From Zygnema cylindricum (lineage: Eukaryota > Streptophyta > Zygnematophyceae > Zygnematales > Zygnemataceae): a stretch of DNA of 47,905 nt. The stretch covers positions 1 to 47,905 of the forward strand of contig JBBHKE010001084.1 in assembly GCA_037447655.1 (NCBI GenBank), read 5' to 3'. Position 1 is the stretch's first letter; each line of letters opens with the position of its first letter. Below the pieces are notes generated by a model. That model made no database searches. It was not told the DNA's origin and was given only the letters and a program-made list of their open reading frames with translations. Positions 21,447 through 31,334 of this stretch are shown one piece after another. The position numbers and the translations under genes are program-made.

Positions 21447-21603
21447 GATATCATAGGCGGCCATGGCTCTTTCTCCCTCTCCAACTTTCAATGACTGCAA
21501 CAAGTGTTGGAGCTGGAGAGAGGAGTTAGAGGCAGACTGCTTTTACTTTTTTTCTACATTTTACAAGACCTAGAAAACACTATAATAGCCTTTAATTTCT
21601 ACA
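21447..21603 (-). repeat. Relic C 5' LTR, upstream part
   Basis: Begins TGTAGAAATTAAAGG at 21603 and includes TTTTCTAGGTCTT, ACACTTGTTGCAGTC and GAGCCATGGC, all shared with the LTRs at 12498, 34053 and 40676. It is cut at 21447 by element E and resumes at 15400. Confidence 0.8.
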
Positions 21604-23488
21604 AAATGGACCGGCTAGAAACCAGACATATCTCACCTAAAGGTTTTCGGCAGTCAAGTCTTCAGTCTAAATACAGATGGTCTAATTGAAAGCTAGATCC
21701 TTAAAGAAAACCAGTGTACCTATTAGGATATGATGAGGATGTAAAAGGATACAGGGTTTATGATCTAAAATGGGAAGATATAATCTTAGTAAAGCATCTA
21801 GTAGTTATGGATGAAGGAAAGTATGCCGATCCCTTCAAGTATACAAAGATAGTAAAAATCAGATTTGAGTCAAAAAATCCGCTGACTTTGAGCTACTTAA
21901 CTATCCTCATTTCAGAGAAGATGACGTTCTTGAAGGTACAAATCAGACTGAGAAGGTCTCGGTCACTGAAAGTTTAGTGACAACTCTACCGAAAGTGAAA
22001 GACGTGGTGGAAAATGACTTGGAATCAAGGGACGAGGAAAAGCGAAGATTATTCGAAAGAACCCACGGGAACCATCTATTCCTGCCGCAAATTTTGAGGG
22101 GTGAAGGAGAAGTAATAAAAGGTTGCAAAAAGAAGAGGTTAATATCAAGGTAACAAAACTCTCTTATCCGGATGAACCTCGGAATTATGGAGAGGCAATG
22201 AACTGTCCAAAAAGGAACCGGTGGAAGACAGCCATCAACGAGGTGATGGCCTCAATTATGGCAGCCAACACTTGGGAGCTGGTGGATTGTCCACCTAACC
22301 AAAAACCAATCGGGTGTAAGTGGGTGTTCAAATAAAAACTGAACTCAGATAACACCATTGAGCGCTAGAAGACCCGGTTAGTGGCAAAAGGATTTATACA
22401 GAAAAAAGGAATTGACTACAAGGAAACCTTTTCCCAAGTCGTCAGATTTTCCCTTCGTTCGCATACTTCTCATTCTAGCAGTAGCGAAAGACATAGAGGT
22501 GAACCAGATGGACATTAAGCCAGTCTTTATGCATGGAGAGTTGGAAGAGGAGATCTTCATGCAACAACCCGAAGGATTTGTGGAGCAAGGAGAGGAGAGT
22601 AAGGAATGCCGCGTAATTAAATCTCTTTATGGTTTGAAACAGGAGCCCCGACAGTGGAATAAGAAGCTTTATGAGTTTCTTACCGGTCTAGGATATATCC
22701 AGATCAGCTCAAATCACTCAATCTATGTTTTTGAAGATGAGGAAGGTGTTATTTTTATTGCAATTTATGTTGATGATTTGCTTGTTTTACGTAAATCCAT
22801 GGACAAAATTAATAAACTGAAAACGAATCTTAAGGGGAGATTTGAGATGAAGGATATGGGGGAGGCTGGATATATTTTGGGAATTTAAGTAGAAAGAGAC
22901 CAAGAAAGAAAGATTATAAGACTGACTCAAAAGGAAGCAACAGGGATTATGTTGAAAAAGTTTCAGATGGATAAGGCTAATAGTTGTACAACTCCAACGG
23001 AGTTAAAGAAAAGAAGTGAGGGGAGTGTAGAATAAGGAGTCATAATCTTAGACGAAGAATTAGGTCTTGAAGAACAGAAGTTCATGGAGACTATTCCTTA
23101 TAGGCAAGTAGTGGGAAGCCTAATCTATTTTATGAATTCTACCCGGCCAAATTTAGCTGCAGCTGTAGGATTGCTAAGTAGAATTCTACATGCTCTCACT
23201 AAGAGAGATTGGGAGGCAGCTAAAAGAGTTGTTAGATATTTGATAGTTGGGGGGAATATTAACATCACAACTTGGAGTGATGCCAGTTATGGTGATGCTC
23301 CGATGAGGAGATGTACTTCTAGATATGTATTATATGTGGGTGATGGGGCTTGTTGATGGAGTAGCAAACAGCAAAAGGTTATTTCTCAGTCCACCATGGA
23401 GGTTGAGTATATGGCCTCTTGCTCGGCTGTAAAAGAATTGACATGGGTCAAGTTTTTGCTTGGTGAGCTTGGTCACCTTAAGAGTGGT
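21604..23488 (+). pseudogene. Relic D integrase C-terminus, RT and RNase H (front)
   Basis: Begins with an integrase C-terminal block KPDISHLKVFG, then GYDEDVKGYRVYDLKWED (21727-21780). RT: TKLSYPDEPRNYGEAMN (22147-22200), ANTWELVDCPPNQKPIGCKW (22268-22325), AIYVDDLLVL (22759-22790). RNase H: TTWSDASYGDAPMRRC (23269-23315), then a stop within the CCWSS-type block. At least six stops or frameshifts. Closest in this window to relic B. Confidence 0.8.
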
Positions 23489-23493
23489 GTGCA
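23489..23493. repeat. Target-site duplication of F, left (GTGCA)
   Basis: GTGCA immediately precedes the first LTR and recurs at 33800-33804 immediately after the third. With one copy removed, the RNase H reading of relic D continues in register across the insertion. Confidence 0.9.
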
Positions 23494-24280
23494 TGTTGAG
23501 AAAGTAATCCTAAGTTAGTTCAGAAGATAGTGCATTAAAGGGAGAGAGCGCAGTGGCGCAATGGAGAAGCACAGTGCAGAAGTGCAAAGTGGAATAACTT
23601 TCTTGTTAAATATTTAAATCGAGCACGCGACCAAACGATATTTATCTACAGAGAAAGAGCTTTCGAACGAGCTATAGAGAGCAAGATTTGGATACGTAGA
23701 TCAAACGTTACAGGCGTGCAAAGCAGAAGCTTCTAGAAGGTTCCACAGGAAACGGTATGGACTTTTCCGAGGTGGTTCCTAAGTGTTTCCTTGGAGTTTC
23801 GGGGACATGTCTAGTAGGTTCTTGTGACGTGGAGAGCCACGAGTTTCGGGGACATGTCTAGTAGGTTCTTGTGACGTGGAGAGCCACGAGAAGGACACTT
23901 GTCAATAAGTTAGAGCTAGAAATGTCTAGAATGTCTAGAAGGGTAGAGTAGAAAAGAGTATATATGAAGTAGGAGAAGTAGACAAATATATACAATTGGA
24001 GAATTGGTTGTGACCATAGCTGAAGAGATAGTAAGAGTCCCTATAGTGAGAAAGCATTGTAACTCTGTGTGAGTTGAGATACAAAGATAAGTGAAGCCTT
24101 GTAAAGAGAACTTGGAGATAATAAAGTGATTCTTCTTGTGAGGAAAATTTGAGCAAGTGTGCTTTTACTTTGTGAGTGAATTCTTTGTGGCTTCGGAAGA
24201 TTCTTGAGTGACCTGTGAGAGAGTTTTTGCTTTGTGAAGCTAGATTGTTGCAAGATGAGTGAGGCCCACAAAATTCAACA
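23494..24280 (+). repeat. LTR1 of element F
   Basis: TGTTGAGAAAG..AAAATTCAACA, with TGTTGA/TCAACA inverted ends. It differs from LTR2 and LTR3 at six positions (23602, 23630, 23679, 23706, 23724, 23958), all in the first 465 bp. It has a TATA-like TATATATGAAG at about 23959 and a 47-bp tandem duplication at 23794-23887. The candidate gag ATG at 24255 lies inside the LTR. Confidence 0.95.
23794..23887 (+). repeat. 47-bp tandem duplication in the F LTR with paired TGACGTGG boxes
   Basis: Units 23794-23840 and 23841-23887 are identical. Each carries TGACGTGG (23825-23832, 23872-23879), the reverse complement of the plant histone hexamer CCACGTCA, a known bZIP site, and a small perfect inverted repeat CGTGG-AGAG-CCACG. 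Each of the other two LTRs carries the same pair. Located upstream of the TATA-like box, it fits an enhancer duplication. Confidence 0.75.
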
Positions 24281-24545
24281 TGGTATCGGAGCAAACGAAG
24301 CCATGAAGTTCTCCAAGTTTGTTGGAGCAAATTTCCACATATGGAAAGCGAATATTAAGCAAGTGCTCAAGATGAAGAAACTATGGGGACACGTTGATGG
24401 AACCGACCCGGCACCGGCGGCACAAGACGAGCTTGTGGTGTGGCAAGGAAAGGAGGAAGAGGCCAAAGGTTACATTTTGTTGAGTCTTGACGACACGATG
24501 CGATTCGGCAAAGGGGATGTGGGACACCTTGCTCAAGGTGTATGA
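24255..24545 (+). CDS. Element F unit 1, N-terminal gag fragment
   Basis: Start candidates are ATG 24255 (inside LTR1, reading through the primer-binding site) and ATG 24303, 10 bases past that site, giving MKFSKFVGANFHIWKANIKQ, the typical copia gag N-terminus. The frame ends at 24545, while the capsid sequence continues in another frame open from 24484 (CDSAKGMWDTLLKVYE). The two frames overlap by about 60 bases and a net +1 change is needed near 24495-24500. The same break is in unit 2, so it predates the duplication or is tolerated. Confidence 0.7.
   Translation: MSEAHKIQHGIGANEAMKFSKFVGANFHIWKANIKQVLKMKKLWGHVDGTDPAPAAQDELVVWQGKEEEAKGYILLSLDDTMRFGKGDVGHLAQGV
24281..24292 (+). promoter_or_regulatory. 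Primer-binding site of F, unit 1 (tRNA-iMet 3' end)
   Basis: TGGTATCGGAGC abuts the LTR end CAACA. It matches the common plant Ty1/copia site TGGTATCAGAGC, complementary to the 3' end of initiator tRNA-Met, with one change. Confidence 0.9.
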
Positions 24546-27500
24546 AGATAGTGGAACGGCAAATGTGTTGCAATTAAAGGAGAAACTTGCCACCTTTAAG
24601 ATGAAGGAGACGGACTCGATTCAAACGCACGTGAATCGACTTAAGGAGCTTGCGGAGCAACTAACGGCGGTCGGAAAGAAACAAGACGAAGAAGACCTCG
24701 TGCTTACGTTATTGAGGAGCCTCCCAAGTGAATATAAAATGCTCGTGACGGCGTTAAAATCACAAGAGAAGTTAAAGTTGGAGTACGTCGTAAGTCGGCT
24801 ACTACAAGAGGAGCTCGACCTCAAGCACGGAGAAAGTGAGGAGTCGGGAGATTCGGCGCTTTTCACAAAAGGACGCAAGAGCACTACTATGAGGAAGTGC
24901 TACAATTGCGGCAAAGCGGGTCACATGGCGAAGAATTGCCGACTATCGAAGAAGGCAAATGAGAGGCCGAAGGGAGGGAGCTCAACGGCATGCTACAATT
25001 GCGGAAAGGAGGGTCATCGAGCGTATGAGTGCAAACACAAGAAAGGCAACGGGATGACCGTGGAACTTCAACAAGCAAATCTCGTGGAGAAGAAGGGAAG
25101 TTCAAGTGATTGGATTGTAGACTCAGGAGCAACGCATCATATGTGTAATGAAAAGTCGTTGTTTGTAACTCTCACTAAATTGGATACACCAAAAAGAATT
25201 ATTGTTGCTAATAATGAGTCTTTAGAGGTAAATATGGAGGGTGATGTGAGAGTAGATTTACCCACGGGTAGAGGTATAAACCGAGTCACTTTGAAAAATG
25301 TGTTTTATACTCCGCAATTAAAGAAGAATTTATTTAGTGTGATCCATGCCGTGAAGTTTGGACATAGAGTTGTATTTAAAGAGAAGTATAAGTGTGAGAT
25401 TATTGAAGAGAGCACGGGTAGAGTAAAAGGTGAAGGAATAGCGGAAGGGAATTTATTTAAGTTAAGAGTAAGGATACCAAGAGTGAGAGGGGGATCATTT
25501 ATTGCCGAGGGAAATTCAAGTGAGTTAAAGTCCTTTAGTTTATGGCATAAAAGGTTTGCGCATTTAGGAGAGGCCAACTTAAAGAAGTTAATTGAGAAGA
25601 AAATGGTGAAGGGGCTTGAAGGAGTTAGTGGAACTCTAACGGGGGTGTGTGACGGTTGTTTGGAGGGGAAACAACATAGAGAGCCGTTGAAACGCACGGA
25701 GGAGAGAAGAACTCGGGAGAAGCTTGAGCTTGTCCACACGGACATAAGTGGACCGCACCCGAGGAGTCTTGGAGGGAGTAAATATTTCATCACTTTCACG
25801 GACGATTGTACGAGGAAAGTGTGGATTTACTTCATGAGGGAGAAACGGGAAGCTCTCGAGAAGTTTAAGGAGTTTAAGGCCGAAGCCGAGAAATATTCCG
25901 AAAAGAAGGTGAAGGCGCTACGATCCGACAACGGCGGAGAATACACCTCAGGAGCTTTTAAGTCGTTTTGTAAGAAGGAGGGAATTCGGCAAGAATTTAC
26001 TACCCCTTATAGCCCGCAACAAAACGGAGTGGCCGAAAGATTAAACCGAACGTTGGTGGAGGGTGCACGAGCTATGGTCCACTCGGCGGACCTCGACAAG
26101 TCATTTTGGGCCGAGGCGATTTATTGCACCGTGCATGTTAAGAATCGGTCACCAAGCGCAAACTTAGAAGACGTTACCCCCGAGGAGGCATGGAGTGGCT
26201 ACAAGCCGAGTGTGCAACACTTGCGAGTGTTCGGATGCAAAGCGAGCGTATTTATTCCTTCACAAAAGCGAAAGAAGTTTGATAAGAAAAGTTGGACGGG
26301 AGTTTTCGTTGGATATGATGCGGCGAGAAAGGCGTATCGCGTTTGGGATACGAAAAAGCAAAAGGTCGTATCAAGCCGAGATGTTATTGTCCATGAAAAA
26401 CAAGAGGCTAAAGAGGAGTCATTTGAGGATATGGAAATTAAGGAGCATGAAGAGGAGGTGGAGGTGGAAGAAGAAGCAAGTCCTTCGAGTTCGACTAGCA
26501 CTCCACCCGAGACGGATGAGGCAAATTCAACTCCGGAAACAAGCCCGCAGGCACCGAGGAGATCCGGAAGAGTGAGAACAACACCAAAGAGATTAACCGC
26601 TACGAGACTTGGTGGTGTGAATGAGAAATTTGCCGGATTTGCATATTGTTTTCTTACGGAAGAGGAGGAGCCGCAGAGTTTTCAAGAGGCGATTACGTGT
26701 GCCGAAGCACAAAAATGGAGGGCGGCTATGGACGACGAAATGAGGAGTCTCTATGACAATGACACGTGGGAACTCGTCCCAAGACCGGAGGGGAAAAATA
26801 TTGTCGGTTGCAAATGGGTCTACAAAATTAAGAGGAAGGCGGACGGGACCGTGGAGCGTTACAAAGCCCGTTTAGTCGCGAAGGGATATTCCCAAAAGGA
26901 GGGGATTGACTACAATGAAACTTTTGCACCGGTTGTGAAATTTTCAAGCTTAAGGAGTTTAGTCGCGATTGCCGCATTGGAGGGCATGATGATGCATCAA
27001 ATGGACGTGAAGACGGCGTTCCTCAATGGAGAGCTTGACGAGGAAATTTATATGGAGCAACCGGAAGGCATGGTGAAGAAGGGAGAGGAGGACCTTGTGT
27101 GCAAGTTAAAGAAGCCTCTCTATGGTCTTAAACAAGGACCACGGTGTTGGAATCACCGTATCGACGGTGAAATGAAAAAGGAAGGCTTTGAGAGATTTGA
27201 GACGGATAGAGCGGTGTATAAGCGTGGAGTAGGAAAATCTCTCACAATTGTGTCTATCTATGTGGATGATGTGAACATCTTTGGTTATCTCGATGATGAA
27301 ATTTTAAAAGTTAAAAGGTTTCTCAAAAGTAAGTTTGAAATGAGTGATTTAGGAGAAACTAATTATTTGTTGGGAATTAAAGTGGATATTGATAAAGAGA
27401 AAGGCGAGGTGACCATGCACCAAGAGAAGTACGCGAGAGAAGTCCTCAAGCGATTTAATATGGAGAATTGCAAGCCGGTGAGCACACCAATGGACACGGG

Positions 27501-28230
27501 GCTAAAGCTCACGAAAAATATGTGTCCAACGAACGAGGACGAAAGGGAGCAAATGAAGGAAGTACCGTATCGAGAAGCGGTCGGGAGCTTGATGTATTTG
27601 ATGGTAGCAACGAGACCGGATTTGGCTGCGGCGGTTGGGAGAGTTTCCCAATTCATGGAGAATCCGGGAATTATACATTGGCAAGCCGTGAAAAGAATTT
27701 TGCGTTACCTCAAAGGAACGGTGAATTTCGGTTTAAAATTCAAGAGAGGAGAATCCGTAGAATTCACCGGATATGTCGACTCAGATTGGGGAGGCGACGA
27801 AGACACACGTCGAAGCACGACCGGATATGTTTTTACATGCGGAGGCGCAGCAATAAGTTGGAGCTCCCGAAGACAAAGGACGGTTGCCCTATCGAGCACG
27901 GAAGCCGAATATATGGCAGCAACACACGCTACGAAGGAAGCCATATGGTTAAGGGCGTTCTTTAAAGAGGCGGGATTCGAGCAAGGAACAACGGTGATAT
28001 ACTCGGATAATCAAGGAAGTATTGCTCTCATGAAAAATCCCGTTTACCATGCTCGCACAAAGCATATTGACATTCAATTTCATTTTGTTAGAGAATATGT
28101 TGAAAGTAAAGAGATAAAATTTGAGTATGTGCATACGAGCATGCAAGCGGCGGATAGTTTGACAAAGGCAATCTCAAGAGAGAAAGTAAATTTGTGTAAT
28201 GAGTTATTTGGACTTGTAAGTCATCATTGA
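24487..28230 (+). CDS. Element F unit 1, gag(C-terminal)-pol polyprotein, open for ~1247 codons
   Basis: Intact copia polyprotein apart from the gag N-terminal frame break. Approximate residues: capsid end 1-115; two zinc knuckles CYNCGKAGHMAKNC (~138) and CYNCGKEGHRAYEC (~170); protease WIVDSGATHHMC (~210); integrase finger HKRFAHLGE..CDGC (~352-390); DDE residues in HTDISGP (~417), RSDNGGEY (~480) and NGVAERLNRT (~514); acidic/Ser-Pro linker (~650-690); RT KWVYKIKRKADGTVERYKAR (~777) and YVDDV (~925); RNase H SSTEAEYMAA (~1136). There is no ATG at the 5' end of this frame (first codon TTG); the first in-frame ATG is 24517, so expression would need frameshifting from gag or initiation there. 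All catalytic motifs are intact. Confidence 0.9.
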   Translation: MTTRCDSAKGMWDTLLKVYEDSGTANVLQLKEKLATFKMKETDSIQTHVNRLKELAEQLTAVGKKQDEEDLVLTLLRSLPSEYKMLVTALKSQEKLKLEYVVSRLLQEELDLKHGESEESGDSALFTKGRKSTTMRKCYNCGKAGHMAKNCRLSKKANERPKGGSSTACYNCGKEGHRAYECKHKKGNGMTVELQQANLVEKKGSSSDWIVDSGATHHMCNEKSLFVTLTKLDTPKRIIVANNESLEVNMEGDVRVDLPTGRGINRVTLKNVFYTPQLKKNLFSVIHAVKFGHRVVFKEKYKCEIIEESTGRVKGEGIAEGNLFKLRVRIPRVRGGSFIAEGNSSELKSFSLWHKRFAHLGEANLKKLIEKKMVKGLEGVSGTLTGVCDGCLEGKQHREPLKRTEERRTREKLELVHTDISGPHPRSLGGSKYFITFTDDCTRKVWIYFMREKREALEKFKEFKAEAEKYSEKKVKALRSDNGGEYTSGAFKSFCKKEGIRQEFTTPYSPQQNGVAERLNRTLVEGARAMVHSADLDKSFWAEAIYCTVHVKNRSPSANLEDVTPEEAWSGYKPSVQHLRVFGCKASVFIPSQKRKKFDKKSWTGVFVGYDAARKAYRVWDTKKQKVVSSRDVIVHEKQEAKEESFEDMEIKEHEEEVEVEEEASPSSSTSTPPETDEANSTPETSPQAPRRSGRVRTTPKRLTATRLGGVNEKFAGFAYCFLTEEEEPQSFQEAITCAEAQKWRAAMDDEMRSLYDNDTWELVPRPEGKNIVGCKWVYKIKRKADGTVERYKARLVAKGYSQKEGIDYNETFAPVVKFSSLRSLVAIAALEGMMMHQMDVKTAFLNGELDEEIYMEQPEGMVKKGEEDLVCKLKKPLYGLKQGPRCWNHRIDGEMKKEGFERFETDRAVYKRGVGKSLTIVSIYVDDVNIFGYLDDEILKVKRFLKSKFEMSDLGETNYLLGIKVDIDKEKGEVTMHQEKYAREVLKRFNMENCKPVSTPMDTGLKLTKNMCPTNEDEREQMKEVPYREAVGSLMYLMVATRPDLAAAVGRVSQFMENPGIIHWQAVKRILRYLKGTVNFGLKFKRGESVEFTGYVDSDWGGDEDTRRSTTGYVFTCGGAAISWSSRRQRTVALSSTEAEYMAATHATKEAIWLRAFFKEAGFEQGTTVIYSDNQGSIALMKNPVYHARTKHIDIQFHFVREYVESKEIKFEYVHTSMQAADSLTKAISREKVNLCNELFGLVSHH

Positions 28231-28244
28231 ACTAACTAATGATT

Positions 28245-28253
28245 AAGAGGGGG
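28245..28253 (+). other. Polypurine tract of F, unit 1
   Basis: AAGAGGGGG directly before LTR2, 15 bases after the pol stop. The same tract precedes LTR3 at 33004-33012. Confidence 0.85.
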
Positions 28254-29040
28254 TGTTGAGAAAGTAATCCTAAGTTAGTTCAGAAGATAGTGCATTAAAG
28301 GGAGAGAGCGCAGTGGCGCAATGGAGAAGCACAGTGCAGAAGTGCAAAGTGGAATAACTTTTTTGTTAAATATTTAAATCGAGCACGCGTCCAAACGATA
28401 TTTATCTACAGAGAAAGAGCTTTCGAACGAGCTATAGAAAGCAAGATTTGGATACGTAGATCAAAAGTTACAGGCGTGCAAAGAAGAAGCTTCTAGAAGG
28501 TTCCACAGGAAACGGTATGGACTTTTCCGAGGTGGTTCCTAAGTGTTTCCTTGGAGTTTCGGGGACATGTCTAGTAGGTTCTTGTGACGTGGAGAGCCAC
28601 GAGTTTCGGGGACATGTCTAGTAGGTTCTTGTGACGTGGAGAGCCACGAGAAGGACACTTGTCAATAAGTTAGAGCTAGAAATGTCTAGAATGTCTAGAA
28701 GGGTAGAGTAGAAAAGATTATATATGAAGTAGGAGAAGTAGACAAATATATACAATTGGAGAATTGGTTGTGACCATAGCTGAAGAGATAGTAAGAGTCC
28801 CTATAGTGAGAAAGCATTGTAACTCTGTGTGAGTTGAGATACAAAGATAAGTGAAGCCTTGTAAAGAGAACTTGGAGATAATAAAGTGATTCTTCTTGTG
28901 AGGAAAATTTGAGCAAGTGTGCTTTTACTTTGTGAGTGAATTCTTTGTGGCTTCGGAAGATTCTTGAGTGACCTGTGAGAGAGTTTTTGCTTTGTGAAGC
29001 TAGATTGTTGCAAGATGAGTGAGGCCCACAAAATTCAACA
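28254..29040 (+). repeat. LTR2 of element F (shared middle LTR)
   Basis: 787 bp, identical by eye to LTR3. It serves as 3' LTR for unit 1 and 5' LTR for unit 2, and no target duplication lies on either side. TATA-like box, 47-bp duplication and internal gag ATG (29015) are as in LTR1. Confidence 0.95.
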
Positions 29041-29305
29041 TGGTATCGGAGCAAACGAAGCCATGAAGTTCTCCAAGTTTGTTGGAGCAAATTTCCACAT
29101 ATGGAAAGCGAATATTAAGCAAGTGCTCAAGATGAAGAAACTATGGGGACACGTTGATGGAACCGACCCGGCACCGGCGGCACAAGACGAGCTTGTGGTG
29201 TGGCAAGGAAAGGAGGAAGAGGCCAAAGGTTACATTTTGTTGAGTCTTGACGACACGATGCGATTCGGCAAAGGGGATGTGGGACACCTTGCTCAAGGTG
29301 TATGA
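29015..29305 (+). CDS. Element F unit 2, N-terminal gag fragment
   Basis: Identical to 24255-24545, including the stop and the +1 frame offset to the downstream frame. Candidate starts are 29015 (within LTR2) and 29063. Confidence 0.7.
   Translation: MSEAHKIQHGIGANEAMKFSKFVGANFHIWKANIKQVLKMKKLWGHVDGTDPAPAAQDELVVWQGKEEEAKGYILLSLDDTMRFGKGDVGHLAQGV
29041..29052 (+). promoter_or_regulatory. Primer-binding site of F, unit 2
   Basis: TGGTATCGGAGC after LTR2, identical to unit 1. Confidence 0.9.
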
Positions 29306-31334
29306 AGATAGTGGAACGGCAAATGTGTTGCAATTAAAGGAGAAACTTGCCACCTTTAAGATGAAGGAGACGGACTCGATTCAAACGCACGTGAATCGAC
29401 TTAAGGAGCTTGCGGAGCAACTAACGGCGGTCGGAAAGAAACAAGACGAAGAAGACCTCGTGCTTACGTTATTGAGGAGCCTCCCAAGTGAATATAAAAT
29501 GCTCGTGACGGCGTTAAAATCACAAGAGAAGTTAAAGTTGGAGTACGTCGTAAGTCGGCTACTACAAGAGGAGCTCGACCTCAAGCACGGAGAAAGTGAG
29601 GAGTCGGGAGATTCGGCGCTTTTCACAAAAGGACGCAAGAGCACTACTATGAGGAAGTGCTACAATTGCGGCAAAGCGGGTCACATGGCGAAGAATTGCC
29701 GACTATCGAAGAAGGCAAATGAGAGGCCGAAGGGAGGGAGCTCAACGGCATGCTACAATTGCGGAAAGGAGGGTCATCGAGCGTATGAGTGCAAACACAA
29801 GAAAGGCAACGGGATGACCGTGGAACTTCAACAAGCAAATCTCGTGGAGAAGAAGGGAAGTTCAAGTGATTGGATTGTAGACTCAGGAGCAACGCATCAT
29901 ATGTGTAATGAAAAGTCGTTGTTTGTAACTCTCACTAAATTGGATACACCAAAAAGAATTATTGTTGCTAATAATGAGTCTTTAGAGGTAAATATGGAGG
30001 GTGATGTGAGAGTAGATTTACCCACGGGTAGAGGTATAAACCGAGTCACTTTGAAAAATGTGTTTTATACTCCGCAATTAAAGAAGAATTTATTTAGTGT
30101 GATCCATGCCGTGAAGTTTGGACATAGAGTTGTATTTAAAGAGAAGTATAAGTGTGAGATTATTGAAGAGAGCACGGGTAGAGTAAAAGGTGAAGGAATA
30201 GCGGAAGGGAATTTATTTAAGTTAAGAGTAAGGATACCAAGAGTGAGAGGGGGATCATTTATTGCCGAGGGAAATTCAAGTGAGTTAAAGTCCTTTAGTT
30301 TATGGCATAAAAGGTTTGCGCATTTAGGAGAGGCCAACTTAAAGAAGTTAATTGAGAAGAAAATGGTGAAGGGGCTTGAAGGAGTTAGTGGAACTCTAAC
30401 GGGGGTGTGTGACGGTTGTTTGGAGGGGAAACAACATAGAGAGCCGTTGAAACGCACGGAGGAGAGAAGAACTCGGGAGAAGCTTGAGCTTGTCCACACG
30501 GACATAAGTGGACCGCACCCGAGGAGTCTTGGAGGGAGTAAATATTTCATCACTTTCACGGACGATTGTACGAGGAAAGTGTGGATTTACTTCATGAGGG
30601 AGAAACGGGAAGCTCTCGAGAAGTTTAAGGAGTTTAAGGCCGAAGCCGAGAAATATTCCGAAAAGAAGGTGAAGGCGCTACGATCCGACAACGGCGGAGA
30701 ATACACCTCAGGAGCTTTTAAGTCGTTTTGTAAGAAGGAGGGAATTCGGCAAGAATTTACTACCCCTTATAGCCCGCAACAAAACGGAGTGGCCGAAAGA
30801 TTAAACCGAACGTTGGTGGAGGGTGCACGAGCTATGGTCCACTCGGCGGACCTCGACAAGTCATTTTGGGCCGAGGCGATTTATTGCACCGTGCATGTTA
30901 AGAATCGGTCACCAAGCGCAAACTTAGAAGACGTTACCCCCGAGGAGGCATGGAGTGGCTACAAGCCGAGTGTGCAACACTTGCGAGTGTTCGGATGCAA
31001 AGCGAGCGTATTTATTCCTTCACAAAAGCGAAAGAAGTTTGATAAGAAAAGTTGGACGGGAGTTTTCGTTGGATATGATGCGGCGAGAAAGGCGTATCGC
31101 TTTGGGATACGAAAAAGCAAAAGGTCGTATCAAGCCGAGATGTTATTGTCCATGAAAAACAAGAGGCTAAAGAGGAGTCATTTGAGGATATGGAAATTAA
31201 GGAGCATGAAGAGGAGGTGGAGGTGGAAGAAGAAGCAAGTCCTTCGAGTTCGACTAGCACTCCACCCGAGACGGATGAGGCAAATTCAACTCCGGAAACA
31301 AGCCCGCAGGCACCGAGGAGATCCGGAAGAGTGA
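29247..31334 (+). pseudogene. Element F unit 2, gag-protease-integrase, truncated by a 1-bp deletion
   Basis: The same polyprotein as unit 1 through the integrase C-terminal region. At about 31100, GCGTATCGCTTTGGG replaces GCGTATCGCGTTTGGG of unit 1; the lost G shifts the frame after the KAYR motif and the shifted frame ends at 31334. Both zinc knuckles, protease and integrase DDE residues are intact. As in unit 1, no ATG opens this frame. Confidence 0.85.

Larger units (their letters stand above)
12499..21603 (-). mobile_element. Ty1/copia relic C, split by E and truncated by B
   Basis: C consists of 12499-15400 and 21447-21603. The 5' LTR is cut in two by element E. Gag, protease and the front of integrase follow, and integrase stops at 12499 where the B LTR begins. 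The LTR starts TGTAGAAATTAAAGG at 21603 and ends GCTACA at 14518, so TGTAG/CTACA are matching inverted ends. C itself starts inside the integrase of relic D. Confidence 0.75.

Noticed and set aside
15396-21451. Target-site duplication for element E
   Set aside because: The flanks (ATATC and CTATT on the minus strand) do not match well enough to claim one.
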